Shown here in pieces: positions 19,464 to 31,345 of a stretch of DNA of 54,633 nucleotides. This DNA comes from Chara braunii (taxonomy: Eukaryota > Streptophyta > Charophyceae > Charales > Characeae): positions 797,002 to 851,634 of the forward strand of contig BFEA01000124.1 in NCBI GenBank assembly GCA_003427395.1, given 5' to 3'. How positions within the stretch are numbered: the stretch's first letter is position 1; the number at the start of each line of letters is the position of its first letter. The notes under the pieces were generated by a model that worked only from the letters and a program-made list of their open reading frames with translations, had not been told where the DNA came from and searched no databases. The translations under genes and the position numbers were made by a program.

Positions 19464-19799
19464 CTAGTATGGGGCTATCGCGTCCCAAGGGACGACCGTT
19501 AGATTGTGATAAGGGAGAAGGATATAAAATGGAGGGAAGTTAGTTTCGATGGCGGCGAACCCCGTTTTCATGTAATACTGGTGGTTACAGGTTTCGGGGT
19601 AGTTCGTGATTCGAGGATTTTGCCCTATGGCCCTCTGGAATTCCCATGCACACAGCTGACCGTTTTCAGTTTGGCAGGAATAGGTTGGAAGCGTTAAGTT
19701 CGATCGATGGAAGAATTGTTCGTTTTCCCAGTATTCTCGGTACTCGGGGTCCCTCAGACAGTTGTGGCCAGTAACCCAAAAGGGAATGTCGATGTTCAT
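19464..19799 (-). other. Unrecognised open frame with four Cys and two N-glycosylation sequons
   Basis: The frame has 111 codons from an ATG, with an in-frame stop about 20 bases further upstream. The composition is globular and aromatic-rich, with Cys in HNC, YSC, QLC and ETC and two NLT sequons, suggesting a secreted or lumenal domain. No signal peptide is visible and I recognise no family. It may be an exon or a decayed fragment. Confidence 0.25.
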
Positions 19800-21020
19800 A
19801 TCTGGCGTAAAAAACTCGATTCATTTATTCGGACTTGCAAGAGGCGATCAGGTTGGAGACGGATCATGCAGACACACGTATATGTGATGACTGCCTTTTC
19901 GTGGTTGTTCGTATACATGCGTGTACATGATCTGCTTCCAACGGAGTTAGCGCCAACTCGTCAGGCATACAACCGATTTGTTCCCGGTCTACTTTGAAAC
20001 GACGATGCCCGTAGGCTTAATGAAAATTTGATGCAACATATACCGTACTTTGAATAGAAGGGAAAGCGAAAGAGTAAGACATAATTCATACACAGGTGCG
20101 TGCACATGATCTATTTTCGAACAGGCCGTACTCTTATCCGCTATGCATTCACCTAATCTACTGCTGGTATACTCTGGGATTCGACATCTATGATCTTATT
20201 GCAAAAATAAACAGCTAATCAATGTTGCATACACAGAAACGGGGAACGAAAAAGAAGCAATTTCCCATACATTCGGAGGACGCCTTGACCACTCATACCA
20301 TAATTTTATGACTAAGCAATCAACGACACCTATGTTTATCAAGACAATCATATTGTCGATCAATTTTAACAACTGTCATACATCCAATATCAAAAAGAAA
20401 GAAACAAGGGAGACATAGACAATTCATACAACAAGGGGAAAAAAAAAAAAGTTCGAGATTATCGCAAATGAAGATAGTCAAAACCACAATCAAAATTATA
20501 CAGAGAATGCGAAGAGATAACCCCCACTTCAACACACCACTCTCTCTCTCTCTCTATATATATATATACATACATATATATATACATATATATATATATA
20601 ATTAGATAGATATAGATATAGATATAGATATAAATATATGTATATATATATATACGCTTCTCCGATGCAGACAGTTTGTCGCCTCGCACCAACCAGCAAC
20701 CCCAAGTTATCACCCCTCTTAGTCCGAGCATGCCAGTCAGACTTGCCCGTGTGTCACAGCCTGTAGCGGTCACACGTCAACCCCTCATACCCAACACCTG
20801 CTCGTCGGATTGCCCAACTCCCTACTTACCATTCGGTCTCTGCTCGTTAGCCGATCCTCTCGACCCCACTAATTCCCAAGTGTAGATTAGAGAATAAATT
20901 AGTTCCGCTTGCAGAATTTATAACACTCAGTATCTGCGCGAGATAATTCCGGATTACTCTGAAGCAGGAGAAAAGAGAGGAAGGGAGTGCCTATAGGTGA
21001 ATGACTAGGTCGTGGTGTGG
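19800..21020. other. Gene-poor stretch with an AT microsatellite
   Basis: Positions 20541-20655 are (CT)n followed by TATA/TAGATA tracts. Nothing else is recognised. Confidence 0.5.
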
Positions 21021-21027
21021 AGGACGT

Positions 21028-21290
21028 TGTCGGTGCGAACACCCTTACAAGGGTATCCGCCCTTGGTTTTGCAAACGACAGAAGATAAGTTTGATTTAAA
21101 GTTTTAGTATACCACACGAGGCGCGACTGTGTCTGTGATTTATGTCGGCTGGATGGTTGACTAAAAGTAGAGAGTGTGTGGGCACGTAAATTTAAGGCGC
21201 GCGTGATTCTTTTTTTTGTTGATGATTGTAGAGTCGGCACAATTGTCGGCCAAAAAATTTAATTTTATGATTAAACTATGATTACAAAGA
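21028..21290 (+). repeat. Dispersed repeat family X (TGTCGGTGCGAA end with ACCCTT/AAGGGT hairpin)
   Basis: The sequence starting TGTCGGTGCGAACACCC, with the small palindrome ACCCTTaca AGGGT, aligns along about 250 bp with the reverse complement of 49900-50160. Shared blocks include GGATGGTTGA and TTAAGGCGCGCGTG. The TG start recalls an LTR end. Shorter relatives occur at about 29700 and 46770. Confidence 0.55.
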
Positions 21291-24200
21291 TTTTGTCTTT
21301 TGATTGATGCGCGTACCAGTGACTTGTGCGTACGTGCGGAGGACGGCATCGACAACAATATGACTTTGAAGGCGTTTCGGTAGATATGCACGTCGCGCAA
21401 TATCTATTTACTAAGGTGTAAGTCAATACTAGACTCAACCTTAGGCCAAGTACTATTAGTTCCGGTGTCGGACTTTCACTCGAGAAATTCAGGAATCGAG
21501 ATCGAGCGATGACGACGCGAGGGTATCTGAGTAGTGCGACGGGACCGAGGGGTTGAGGCCCAGCGGGGCTATTCCCTTTTGGTTTTGTCGTCGGCGGCGT
21601 CAGAACATTGCTAACATTTTCTTTGTCCTCGTTCGTCATATTCTGATGATGAAAAGTTTTTTAATATTTTTATTATTTATTGTTGTATTACTATTATTTT
21701 GCTCTGACGTTCTTTGACTTGGGCGCAACGCTGGATTTGGAGGCCACCGCGGTGGTCGAGGACCTTGAGCGGACACCTCTTTTGGTTGACCTACGGGTTT
21801 CTGCGTGTTCAGGATGCTGGCGAAAATTCCTCTATCCTGCTTGCCTTGGAGTGGGGACCGAGGAGCTCAAACGGGGCCTTTTCGTGGACGTACCGCCTAT
21901 TGGCCACTATTTGTTGTGAGAGGGTTGAGTATGAGCATGCCCGCTGGACCCCGCAAGATAGTGGTCTATGCCTAAGCAGCGGCCGGGGCACCAAAGCAGG
22001 GCCACAGTGTGGCCGGTTTACATAGGATCCCCTCCTCCACTTCGGTCTTCAAAAATTCTCACATGGATAATTACTACTACCACCGAGATCTGCTCCGGAA
22101 CCCGCTCCACCTAGGCTGACGCGGCAAGCCTCATACCAGGTCTGCGTCCCCTTATTCGACAAGGCATTAGGCCGATTGGTTTGGTAGGAAAGTTACCATG
22201 CACTCTCTAGCAGATTTCAACCTCCATGACCACCGTCCTGCTGGCTGGGTTGGCATGCAATAGGCGTCGGCTGAGGTCGGAAGCACGGTGGTGAGGCGCA
22301 TAGCGCTGCCACTACAGGCAACGTCCGCTGGGCTTGGGTTATAGGGGCGAAATACTAATCGAACCTGTGACTAGTTGGTGTCCTCTGAAGCCCTCTCATG
22401 ACCGCTGCTGCTGTTGAAGAAGCTAGGTTGCGTCGGTCGCTGTGGACTGTCGGGCAAGTAGGGCCTGGCCACTGTGACAGTTGGGCGTTGCGCTAACAGC
22501 AGCGGGAGAGGCGAGGCAGCGGAATAACGGGCGCTAAGGCAGTGAAGAGGGGCAGTGAAGAGGGCGAATGAATTTGGATGGGGATCGTGCCAGGTGCGTT
22601 CGGGAGTCGAGGTAGTGGAGAACGCGAAGTAGACGGTTATGACAGTGATGAAAGGGGTACATACCGCTCGTTTCCTAGTGAAAACGAGAGGGGGAAGATA
22701 GTAGTTTGGGGTTTTTGCCTCGGGCGAACGAAATAATGGGGCTAGATTAGTATGAGAGTTGGTGTAGGGTAAGTTAGAAGGAAGAAAGTGTGCGCAGAGC
22801 TATGGCGGAGTTAGAAAATGGGGAAGTAGGAGAACGCTAAAGTCGCCCGATCCTCGATAGAATCGGTCAGAGAAAGGTAGGATTTAGGGGTTTTAATATA
22901 GGTCGAACCCAAATCTGATGCTAGTTTTAGTGGAAAGTTAGCGAAAAGAGGGATTACAAGAAGAGATGATGCGCCGGGATATAGAGAACGGGTGAGGGAA
23001 AAAAACAGGAAAGTGATATTTTCCTCGATTCTCAATCAATGGAATCGAGCGAGATAAAGTGTTGAACATGGATTTTGGCATGCAGCAAATCCGGTCGTGA
23101 TGCTAGACTTGGAGTTTAATGACTATATTTTGTGCTATGATGATGAGGTACTATGCCTAGTAAGGGGGAAGGGTCGAACATGAAAGTGAATCTGCCCATA
23201 CTTCAGCAGTACATTCACTCTCAGTTATGCATATTGGCAAGTACATGGTCAGCGAGGTAGTGTTGCGGAGTGAACCAAAGTTGTACCTCTTAGCCAAAGG
23301 AACTGCGATTCAGGGTGTTCGCCTTCCTGCTCGCGGTCAAGCTGTTGTATGATGATTGTGGTATTAAGGGGAACCAAGCCACGGGTTTGGCTCGGGGTCA
23401 CGTACATTTGAAGAGAGAAGAGAACAACGGGGGCGAATCACAGAGGGAGAGAGAACAAAAAAAATTGAATGAGGAGGAAGAACGTACCTCTAATTGGACG
23501 ATGTATCCGGTCGCTTTTTAGCGGAGGATTCACTCAATTTTGCTCGTTCCCATCGGGGGAAAGTTGGGTGTTGGCAGACTGCTCTGTTAATATACATATG
23601 GAAATGAGGACTACAAATGTGAGTTTGAGTCCGACAAGTGAGACACTGTACCGGGGTGTCTGCCCAAACTGTCGTATGGGATGAACCGAGGACCAAGCTA
23701 CGATATCGAACAACGCAGTAGCGAAGGGCCAACGGGGCTGCGAGTGGATACAACAGGTCTCATAATAGGTGCAGTCCAGAGAGAGGGTGAGATAAGAATG
23801 ATGATGTAAGGATATGTGCCTGGTCAAAACGGTGGTCTGTAGGGCCGACATCTGCATGCACTTTGGCGGGTACTGTTGTTTGTACTTCTGTTAAAAGTCT
23901 ATTGTCCTACTTAGGAGGAACTACAAATTGTGTTTTGGACGACAATCTGCAAATCGGAGTTTTGACCCGCGTGTTGCCCGTCCTAAGGATTGAAGAAGTG
24001 TGAGTCCAATAGCGAGTTGGAGACTTACCTGCTGCTCGAGGGCGCTGGTCCTTCCATTGGGAGTAAAGGTAACAAGGAGCCAGCAACAGGAGTTGCAGAC
24101 TTGCTTGTTGGCTGGTGTACGGTGCATTGTGTTGATTGACGCAGTTGCAGGCATGTCATGAAAATGTTGATTTGTTTACTGACCGGTGCATCATTCATCT

Positions 24201-24419
24201 TACTGGTTGAAGTATCTTGAACCCAACTGCGGGTTAGGAGCGTACCTGGCCGTGACTTTGGCCAGACTTTCTTAGAGGGGGTTATTGTTATGACCCGATG
24301 GTCCTCAGACGCATCACGACAACAAGGCCCTCTCCTTAGAGTTGAGTCATTCCCCCTCTTGTATCTCAAGCGTCTGAACCCCTTATCTTCTGCTCTTCTT
24401 AATCTAAGTCTAATCCTGT
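21291..24419. other. Gene-poor region
   Basis: Short frames only. The segment at about 22680-23060 resembles 31810-32060, sharing a ggggaagat and ttggggtttttg block, so it is probably repeat-derived. A GAGACTTACCTG block like those at the window's left end recurs near 24012-24035. Confidence 0.4.
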
Positions 24420-24819
24420 TCAGAGAGAAAGGCGGCAGGAAGGATTGCAACCCGTAGGACCTCAACAAGACTCTGTGGGTAGTCTGCCCACCGATTGCGA
24501 AAGCTCTGCCGGAACTCAGGGAGAGTTCTGGAGGTAGGGAATTGAAAGGTAATCATTGTTTTCCTTTTAAAACCCAGTTACAACCCTTACCTGTAATTAT
24601 TGCTATGGTTCACTGAGTATACTGCCCGCATCCCTACTTTGATTTTCAGTTTGACTTTCAGGACAAACCAGACTTAAGTAACGAATGATTGTGCACATTG
24701 CAGTTTCAGTTTGTTGTTTGACTGAAAGAAGATTGCGGAAAGAGGTTGGATCTGTGGGAAAGGTGGAAGGAAGGTTGTATTGCTTGTGTCTGACTGGGTC
24801 AACCAAAGGATGGGAGAGT

Positions 24820-25415
24820 CTCCATAAGATTTGATGGTCTGGTTGCTTTGACTTGCGAGGGCTGCTTGTGTTTGATTATCAGGGACTAAACAAATTTCCA
24901 TAAAATTGGATGGCTTGGTTGCCTTGTTTCATTTGGGTTTTTTTATGTTTATTAATATTTTCTTGTTTGTTCTGTGGGAGAATCAGACAAAGGACTGGAC
25001 ATGTTCCCATAAGATTGGATGGTCTGGTCTGGAGTCACGCACATGCTGGAACCAACGGGATAAATTTGTTTATATTTTTATATTATTTTATTTATGAATA
25101 GGCTAGTCAGACATTTTCCCATAAGATTGGATTATCTAACTGTAACTTATCACCAACTAAAGAGAGTATGAATTAAGAATAAACTTGTGGTAAGAAAGGG
25201 AAGGTTGAACGTTGATCTAAGATGATCGGTTCAGTCATATGGTACCCTAAAAGATTAAGTGCAGATAATTATATATAACTTTGATACTTAAACAGGGTCA
25301 CTAGGTCAGACAACCTGGTCATATGCCCAAGGAACAAAAAAGTTGTAGTGCCCTGTATTTGTATATATTTAATGGTTGAGCTAGACATGTTTTCATAAGA
25401 TTGGATGATCTAGTA
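24820..25415 (+). repeat. Spaced motif array, CCCATAAG(A)TTGGATGGTCTGG
   Basis: The motif occurs at about 24824, 24899, 25008, 25109, 25254 (degenerate) and 25392, at spacings of 75-145 bp with unrelated sequence between. The right copy has seven counterparts at 39700-40410. Confidence 0.6.
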
Positions 25416-25719
25416 TTATGTCTTATGTAAGTTGGGTATAAGGAATAAATCATTGAAATACTATGAACTATTGTTTGACAAGGTTAACTTTAGGCTGGTG
25501 AGAGTATTTACCATCGTGGTTTAGCTTTGCATATGGCTGTGTGAGATCACTACTTAGTCTGAGTTTCAGTTTGACAGGTAGTTGTTTTAGATGATCGATA
25601 TGTGTTAGAGCTATATGAGTTCATTTCGATTTTTGCATTTTCTGAGCTATTTGTTTTACTCATGTCATTTCTTGCATTTTATGGGATCTTTTGTTATACT
25701 TGGTTTTGTATAAATCTTC

Positions 25720-26285
25720 GTAAGTCACTTTCTCTACGGGAAGCGCTGCCGAAATTTCTACAAAACCAAGGAGTTAGTCAAATTTTGATTTTTCAAAGTT
25801 CAACTTGCCTAACTTTTATATATAGTTAGTGAAAATCTGCAAAGTCTCATTTTATAAAAGGAGTGCTGCCAATTTTTTTGCTAATTCAATGAGTTAACCA
25901 AAATTGGATTTGGGGAAGTTAAAGTTATTTATAGATTCTGAACTTTGCTTTGTATAAATTTTGGAAAGTTATTTTCTCTATGGGAAATGCTGTCGAAATT
26001 TCTACAAATTTAAGGAGTTAGTTAAATTTTGTCGTGATAGAACTCAAGTCTTATGTTTGAGTTCAAACTTGACTTAGTATAAATCTGGGAAGTCCACATT
26101 TCTAAAAGAGATGCTGCCCAAATTCTTACTCATTCAGGAAGTTAGACAAAATTTCACTTTCTAAGTTAGATATTGTTTCAGTTTTCATTTTTAAGCTAGT
26201 ATAAATTCTGAAAAGAGACTTTTCCTACGGACGCGCTGTCGAAATTTTTTATAGTTTACAGGAGTTAGATTACATTTTGACAAGT
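25720..26285 (+). repeat. Degenerate tandem motif, TCTACGGGAAGCGCTGCCG
   Basis: Five copies at roughly 115-bp spacing (about 25733, 25855, 25977, 26104 and 26221) each consist of an AAGTC-TTTCT lead, the GGGAAGCGCTGCCGAAATTT core and a GGAGTTAG tail. Counterparts on the opposite strand lie at about 38890-39400, and related cores at 44400-44540. Confidence 0.6.
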
Positions 26286-27282
26286 GGCGATTCTGTGAAC
26301 CCACCTTGAATTGGGGAGACTCTGTCAAAGGTCTACCTTTTTCTTTGGGCACAGGCTTCGAGGTAGACATAGATTTAGTTGACAAAGGATTTTGAGTAAG
26401 AATGTGCTATGGAGATTCATTCCCCATACACTGATGACTTAGCCGGCGTTGACTTGTCATGTATTACAGGTCCTCTTGATCGTTTCAACTTAGGAATTGG
26501 ACTAGATTCATCTTAATCCCACAAGGTTTATCTTCTGTTATCACTGATAACAGGTCGGTTGCCGATTCGTCGGTTTACGAATTAACTGCAATCCTTTCTT
26601 GTCACTCAACCTAAAGACTTTAACCATGTGGTTTGAATAATTGTTTCGTTGTGTTTTTACCCAAAATTTATTGAATGGTCATTTAACAAAGATATTGAGT
26701 ACTTTATTGCTGAAAGAGTGCACTAAGGTTGAGGTTTATGCGGTTAAAGCAAGGGGAATGAGCGCAAATAATGATTGAAGTTGACCCAATGTAGTGCGTG
26801 GACTTTTTGTTTAATGTTTGATGTGATTGCATGTATGTTTTGTGGTTCGGACTTTTATTTTGACTGCCTGCGATTACACACATATATATGGCTGAGGGGA
26901 GTCTCACTGTGATTGTGAGAAGTGATCGTCACATATTTATAACCCTTTATATATATGGACATATATATGCCTTGAGTGTTCGTGCGGCCTACTGCGACCA
27001 TACGTAAGGGTTAAATAAATTATTGTCTTGAGAAAAAAAAGGAGATCCGCTTTTGTCCTTTGCTTTTATAGTTGGACGTTGTAGTCCGTGACATCCGTCA
27101 AAATCAAACCCCTTGAGCTCTCTCTCTAGGCCCTTGATGATGGAGCTGGTCTCCAGGGAGATAAGAGAGGATTGTCGCCACAGGTATGAACTTGTGTACC
27201 ACCAACTCTTTGCAGGGTGCAGAAGAGGGTGTGGTGATCAACCGCATTGGGCGGTTGCGTCGAGAGATTGACCCCTCAAGGC

Positions 27283-27412
27283 CACTCGCGATTAACGACC
27301 ACCTGAAATTTCAGAATGAAAGATTCTGAAGTGGTATGAAACCGCTGAAATGGCCTGAAGACACTTCATGTTATTTTAGAAGTTTCGGATGGTTTGAAAG
27401 ACAAATTTTATG

Positions 27413-27446
<34 letters not shown>

Positions 27447-28201
27447 CTGTTTTTTCAGCCACTTCATGTCATTTCATGAATTTAATGTGGGGACTTGAAA
27501 CCACTGAAGTGGCTGAAGCTTTATGAATGGGGTTTCAGGTACCCCCATCCAAATGGTTGGATGAGGGTACATGAAATCCCTTTAAGAAGCTTCGGCCACT
27601 TTAGGTCATTTCATAAATTTCAGGTGGGAACCTGAAACTGTTGAAGTGGCTGAAGCTTCTGAAAGGGGTTTCAGGTACCCCCATCCAAATGGTTGGATAG
27701 GGGTATCTAAAACCCCTTTCAGAAGCTTCAGCCACTTCAAGTCATTTCAGGAATTTCAGGTGGGGACCTGAAACCGCTGCAGTGGTTGAAGCTTCAGAAA
27801 GGGGTTTCAGGTACCCTTATCCAAATGGTTGGATGGGGGTACCTGAAACCCTTTGTTGAAGCTTATGAAATGGGTTTCAGGTACCCCCATCCAAATGGTT
27901 GGATGGGGGTACCTGAAACCCTTTTAAGAAGCTTCAGTCACTTCAGGTCATTTCAGGAATTTCAGGTTGGGACCTGAAACCGCTGAAGTGGTTGAAGCTT
28001 CTGAAAGGGGCTTCAGGTACCCCCATTCCACCATTTGCAATGGATCTGTAGACAATCTGAAAGTGGTGTATCAACCTGAAGTGGTTGAACTGCCTGAAGA
28101 CGGTTTCAGACAATCCCATGTATAGATCCACACACAATCTGAAAGTGGCTGAACTGCCTGGAAAGGAGACCTAAAAATATATGCACCCGTTAACCATCTC
28201 T
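27283..28201. mobile_element. Insertion composed of tandem hairpins, flanked by a 9-bp duplication
   Basis: CCTCAAGGC flanks the segment exactly (27274-27282 and 28202-28210). The related right copy is uninterrupted at the equivalent site (about 36124-36147), which acts as an empty site. The interior has a 30-bp poly(T) (27415-27444) and a palindromic array at 27530-28020. A 9-bp duplication is typical of Mutator-like and some other elements. It has no coding capacity, so it would be non-autonomous. Confidence 0.65.
27531..28020. repeat. Tandem palindrome array, 136-bp period
   Basis: A 48-nt palindrome recurs at 27531, 27667, 27803 and 27873, with a degraded start at 28009. The copy at 27873-27920 has perfect 22-bp arms around the loop ATGG. 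Between copies lies a second palindrome whose arms are GAAGCTTCAGCCACTTCAG and its complement, enclosing a smaller TTTCAGGT/ACCTGAAA hairpin. The spacings of 136, 136, 70 and 136 show one truncated unit. Confidence 0.85.
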
Positions 28202-28960
28202 CCTCAAGGCGAGTGTCAGTCGACACGTGAGTGTCGAACGCGACCCTCGAGATTATCGAGGTCCTCGTGATTATGGATATCACATAGCACGTCATCATTG
28301 CGACTGCTTGCGTATTCATGCATTGCTAGTCGATATGGGAAGATTCTGCATCTGCGCAGTTTTATACTAAGTCCCGCACACGTTGCCTATCCGACTTCCG
28401 CGTTGGAAGGTTATGGGATGGCCAGAAAAGGGACTAGGAGTGTTGTCGTGTTGTTTGCTTTGTGTCGTTTTGTATATGTGTTGTGGTGTAACGCGTGGTG
28501 AGTGAGATGCGTCCTAGTAGACCAACGACGAATCGTGCTTGGGAGTTCAACCCCCAGTGCGTCGGTTCGCGTGCGGGTTTGATAGAGGCATGAGACCTCG
28601 TGTACCCCCTATGCTACAGCAAACGAGAAACGCCCTCGGCTGGTCCACCTCTGCGATTGCAACTGAGTAACTTTCGTATTGTGGACTGGTAGTTCGGCGG
28701 GGATACGCCCACTGAAGGGAAGTGACAACTCCCGCAGGTGGAGGTAAGTTGTACCTCGCGTCGCCCCTATCTTCTCATAGGGGCTCGCGAGAGGTATAGT
28801 TGGCGCACTCGTCCGGAGCGACTTGCAGAAGCTCCATGTGTATTGCGACGAGGTAGACTTACTCTTGAGTGACGCGATCGGGAGGGTCCCGCACTGTGTG
28901 GGACCGATGCGCTCGACAGGGACGCAACCACTCTTCACACATCGATCATGTTATACATCT

Positions 28961-30485
28961 TCTCAACCAATGGAATAGACAGGAAAGAGGCACAACTTTT
29001 AGGCTGGAGGGAAATCAAAAGGGCGAGGATTACAGTTACACCCACGCTTGCCAAGAAAAAGTAAGAAGAGATTACAGTTGTGATTAGAATTTAGGCGCGG
29101 CCAGAACAAAGCGCAAGACAGGATGCAGCAAGGAGGGCGTGAGTAAAGAGCATCGCGCAGTTACAACAACAAAAGTTCCCGACAAATTACGATGCCCCCA
29201 ATTCCTAACCCAATTTAAAGTCATAATTCCAGCATTTCCCCGTATTTCAAAACTTCAAAAAAATTTATCTCGCGTGATGATCGCGCCTAAGTTTTCTTCC
29301 CGCTTTTAGTAGAACAAGAAAGAAGTTCCAACAACAATTATTTTTCGCGCTCGCTAAGGCAAGATCCAACTACCAACCGCCATGGGTCCAAGCCTTCCCA
29401 AAACGACGAGGGTATTTGTGCAATTGGGTGAACCCTTCTTAATCAACCCCCGAAATATAGTAGCGCAGAAAACCTCGTGTTTCAGAAAGTAGTTTATCAC
29501 ATATATGATGCCTGGGGGGTTCCAATCTTATGCAAGTTCCTGCTTGCATACCCCATATCTCTGCATGCAAGGAAGAAGAAAAAAAAAGATGGAGAGGAAA
29601 GGAAAGAAAAAAGGGAGAAGGCGACCGAGATTAAGTTCACCATCAATGCCTGATCCTATCTCCATCTTGAGACCGCCTTTACCGCTGCACTCGTTGTTAT
29701 GACAAACACCCTTACAAGGGTGTGTTTGTTGTGCTTTATGCATGTCACAGAGAGTGCGGCTGTGATTACCCGAGGAGGACCGGCGCGTCAGATTTCGCTT
29801 GGACGCGTGGAGATCTTAGTCGAGGCAGAGGATGTGAATGATTAATGTGTGTATTGATGTGAGTTCGTGCGAAACGCACATGTGCGATGACTTCTCTTGG
29901 TTAGGTCTTCAGTGCACATGGAGTGCACCTGTATCAGCATTCAGACCGACTGCCACGGCATGTTGTCGTGAAGTGTGGCTCGGCTTGGTTTCGGCTATTG
30001 GGATGAGACATCTATGATGTCACGCATGGCTTATGAGTTCGAGGCTAGCCGATGTTTTTTGTTAGGCTTGGTTCACAACACTAAGGTAATCCGCACTGAG
30101 AGGGCACGCTAATTAGAGTGCGCCTCACTTACATGAGACGCAGTGGTGCCTCGAGTTCACTGAGCCACGGTCCCGTAGAGATGATTTTTTTTTTTACCTT
30201 GCTTAGTTTTATTTGGGTTTTTGCTTGCTTTTTGTTTTTCTCAAGGCCACTGGGTCCAATCAGCAGGGCACGCCACAGGTGAAAGGAAAACCTTTTACCC
30301 AACCATAGGGGGGAAAAGGATAACCTTTCAACCATGTGCCAAAGGCGTTGCGCCTTAAAGCCTTTCCGCTGTTGAACCGCGGACCCATAAACCCTAGGCC
30401 ACGAGCGTGCCTTCATATGACCCCGTTGCAGCTTCGGGTCCGCTTCTTCGGGACACGGATTTTTTTTTGTGTTCTGTCATGCCAA
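28961..30485. other. Gene-poor region between the L copy and the tRNA-like array
   Basis: A family X-like hairpin (ACACCCTTACAAGGGTGTG) lies at about 29706-29724. Purine-rich low-complexity sequence occupies 29570-29630. No gene is recognised. Confidence 0.4.
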
Positions 30486-31345
30486 TTAGGGGCTTGGCCC
30501 GGTAGGTGCTACACACATTTTAAATGTAGCAGACCCAGGTTCGGCGGACTCCTTGATTTTTGCCTTTTCGCCGAGGGATGTTCGCTGGACCGTGACCAAC
30601 GGGTCTAGCTCAGGTTGCACACCTACGGACTGTGGAAAATAGGCTTGTGGGACCAACACCTAAGGATGTAGCTCAGACTGGTACACCTGCGGACTAATGA
30701 AAATAGGCCTGTGGGAACTGTTGCAGGCGGGCCTAGCTCAGTGGTACCCACATAAACTGTTGAACAGGCAGGTGGGACCAGCTCCTGCGGGTCTAGCTCA
30801 GGTGGCACACCCACAAACTATTGAAAAATAGGCATGTGGAACAACACTTGTGGATCTGGATGAGTTAGCACACTGCGAACTGCTGAGAATAGGCCTGTGG
30901 GACTATCTCCTGCGAACCTAACTCAGACTGGTACACCTGCGAACTGTGTGAAACAGGCCTGTGGGACCAGCACCTAAGGACCTAGCTCAGACTGGTACAC
31001 CCGCGGACTGTGAAAAATAGGCCCATAGGAACAACCGTCGGCGGGCCTAGCTCAGTTGATACATCTACGAACTGTTGAAGTACAGACCTGAGTTCGAGGT
31101 CCGCTGAAAGCAAATGAGTAAAGACGCTACAATTCTGATTTACCTTGGGTCAGTCGGTGCCCTTGGCTTTGCCTTTCTGCCTACGGAAGTTCGTTGGGAT
31201 CGAAATTGCTTGGCCTAGCTCATTCCATACGACAAATGCAGGCTCGAGTTCGATCCCGCTGGGCTAAGGTTGTGCCTTGGCACCACGGGCCTCGCTCAAC
31301 TGGTACACCCTCGAACCACTAAAATACAGGTTCTGAGCTCTACGT
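30486..31345 (+). repeat. Tandem array of tRNA-like units, about 63-bp period
   Basis: Eight consecutive units start at about 30599, 30663, 30728, 30788, 30851, 30912, 30976 and 31041 (periods 60-65). Each has an A-box-like CTAGCTCAG followed by GGTACACC, an anticodon-arm-like GACTGTTGAAA segment and GCCTGTGGGACC. The last unit ends with a good B-box-like GAGTTCGAGGTCC. Further tRNA-like units lie upstream (30486-30552, with CAGGTTCGGC) and downstream (31207-31258 with GAGTTCGATCCC, and 31290-31345). None forms an obviously intact tRNA. Confidence 0.6.

Larger units (their letters stand above)
24420..28960 (+). repeat. Large dispersed repeat, left copy (L)
   Basis: This copy aligns, at an estimated 70-75% identity by eye, to the reverse complement of the right copy at 35390-40760. 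Collinear landmarks run from one end (GCTCTGCCGGAACTCAGGGA, about 24500) through the CCCATAAG-motif array (24820-25410), the CTACGGGAAGCGCTGCCG array (25735-26280), ATTGAATGGTCATTTAAC (26670) and GTGAGAAGTGATCGTCACAT (26916). They continue through GTGTACCACCAACTC (27195) to GATGCGCTCGACAGGGACG (28907). It carries no long open frame, so a non-autonomous or decayed element is likely. Confidence 0.7.

Noticed and set aside
21645-21660. CTGATGATGAAAAG as a possible second hammerhead core
   Set aside because: There is no room for stem II and no pairing for stems I or III.
24820-25415. CRISPR array
   Set aside because: The motifs are degenerate, spacers vary from 66 to 284 bp and the setting is eukaryotic.
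30241-30420. CGGTTCAACAGC on the minus strand as a tRNA B box
   Set aside because: The only A-box-like sequence is about 12 bases away, too close for a tRNA.
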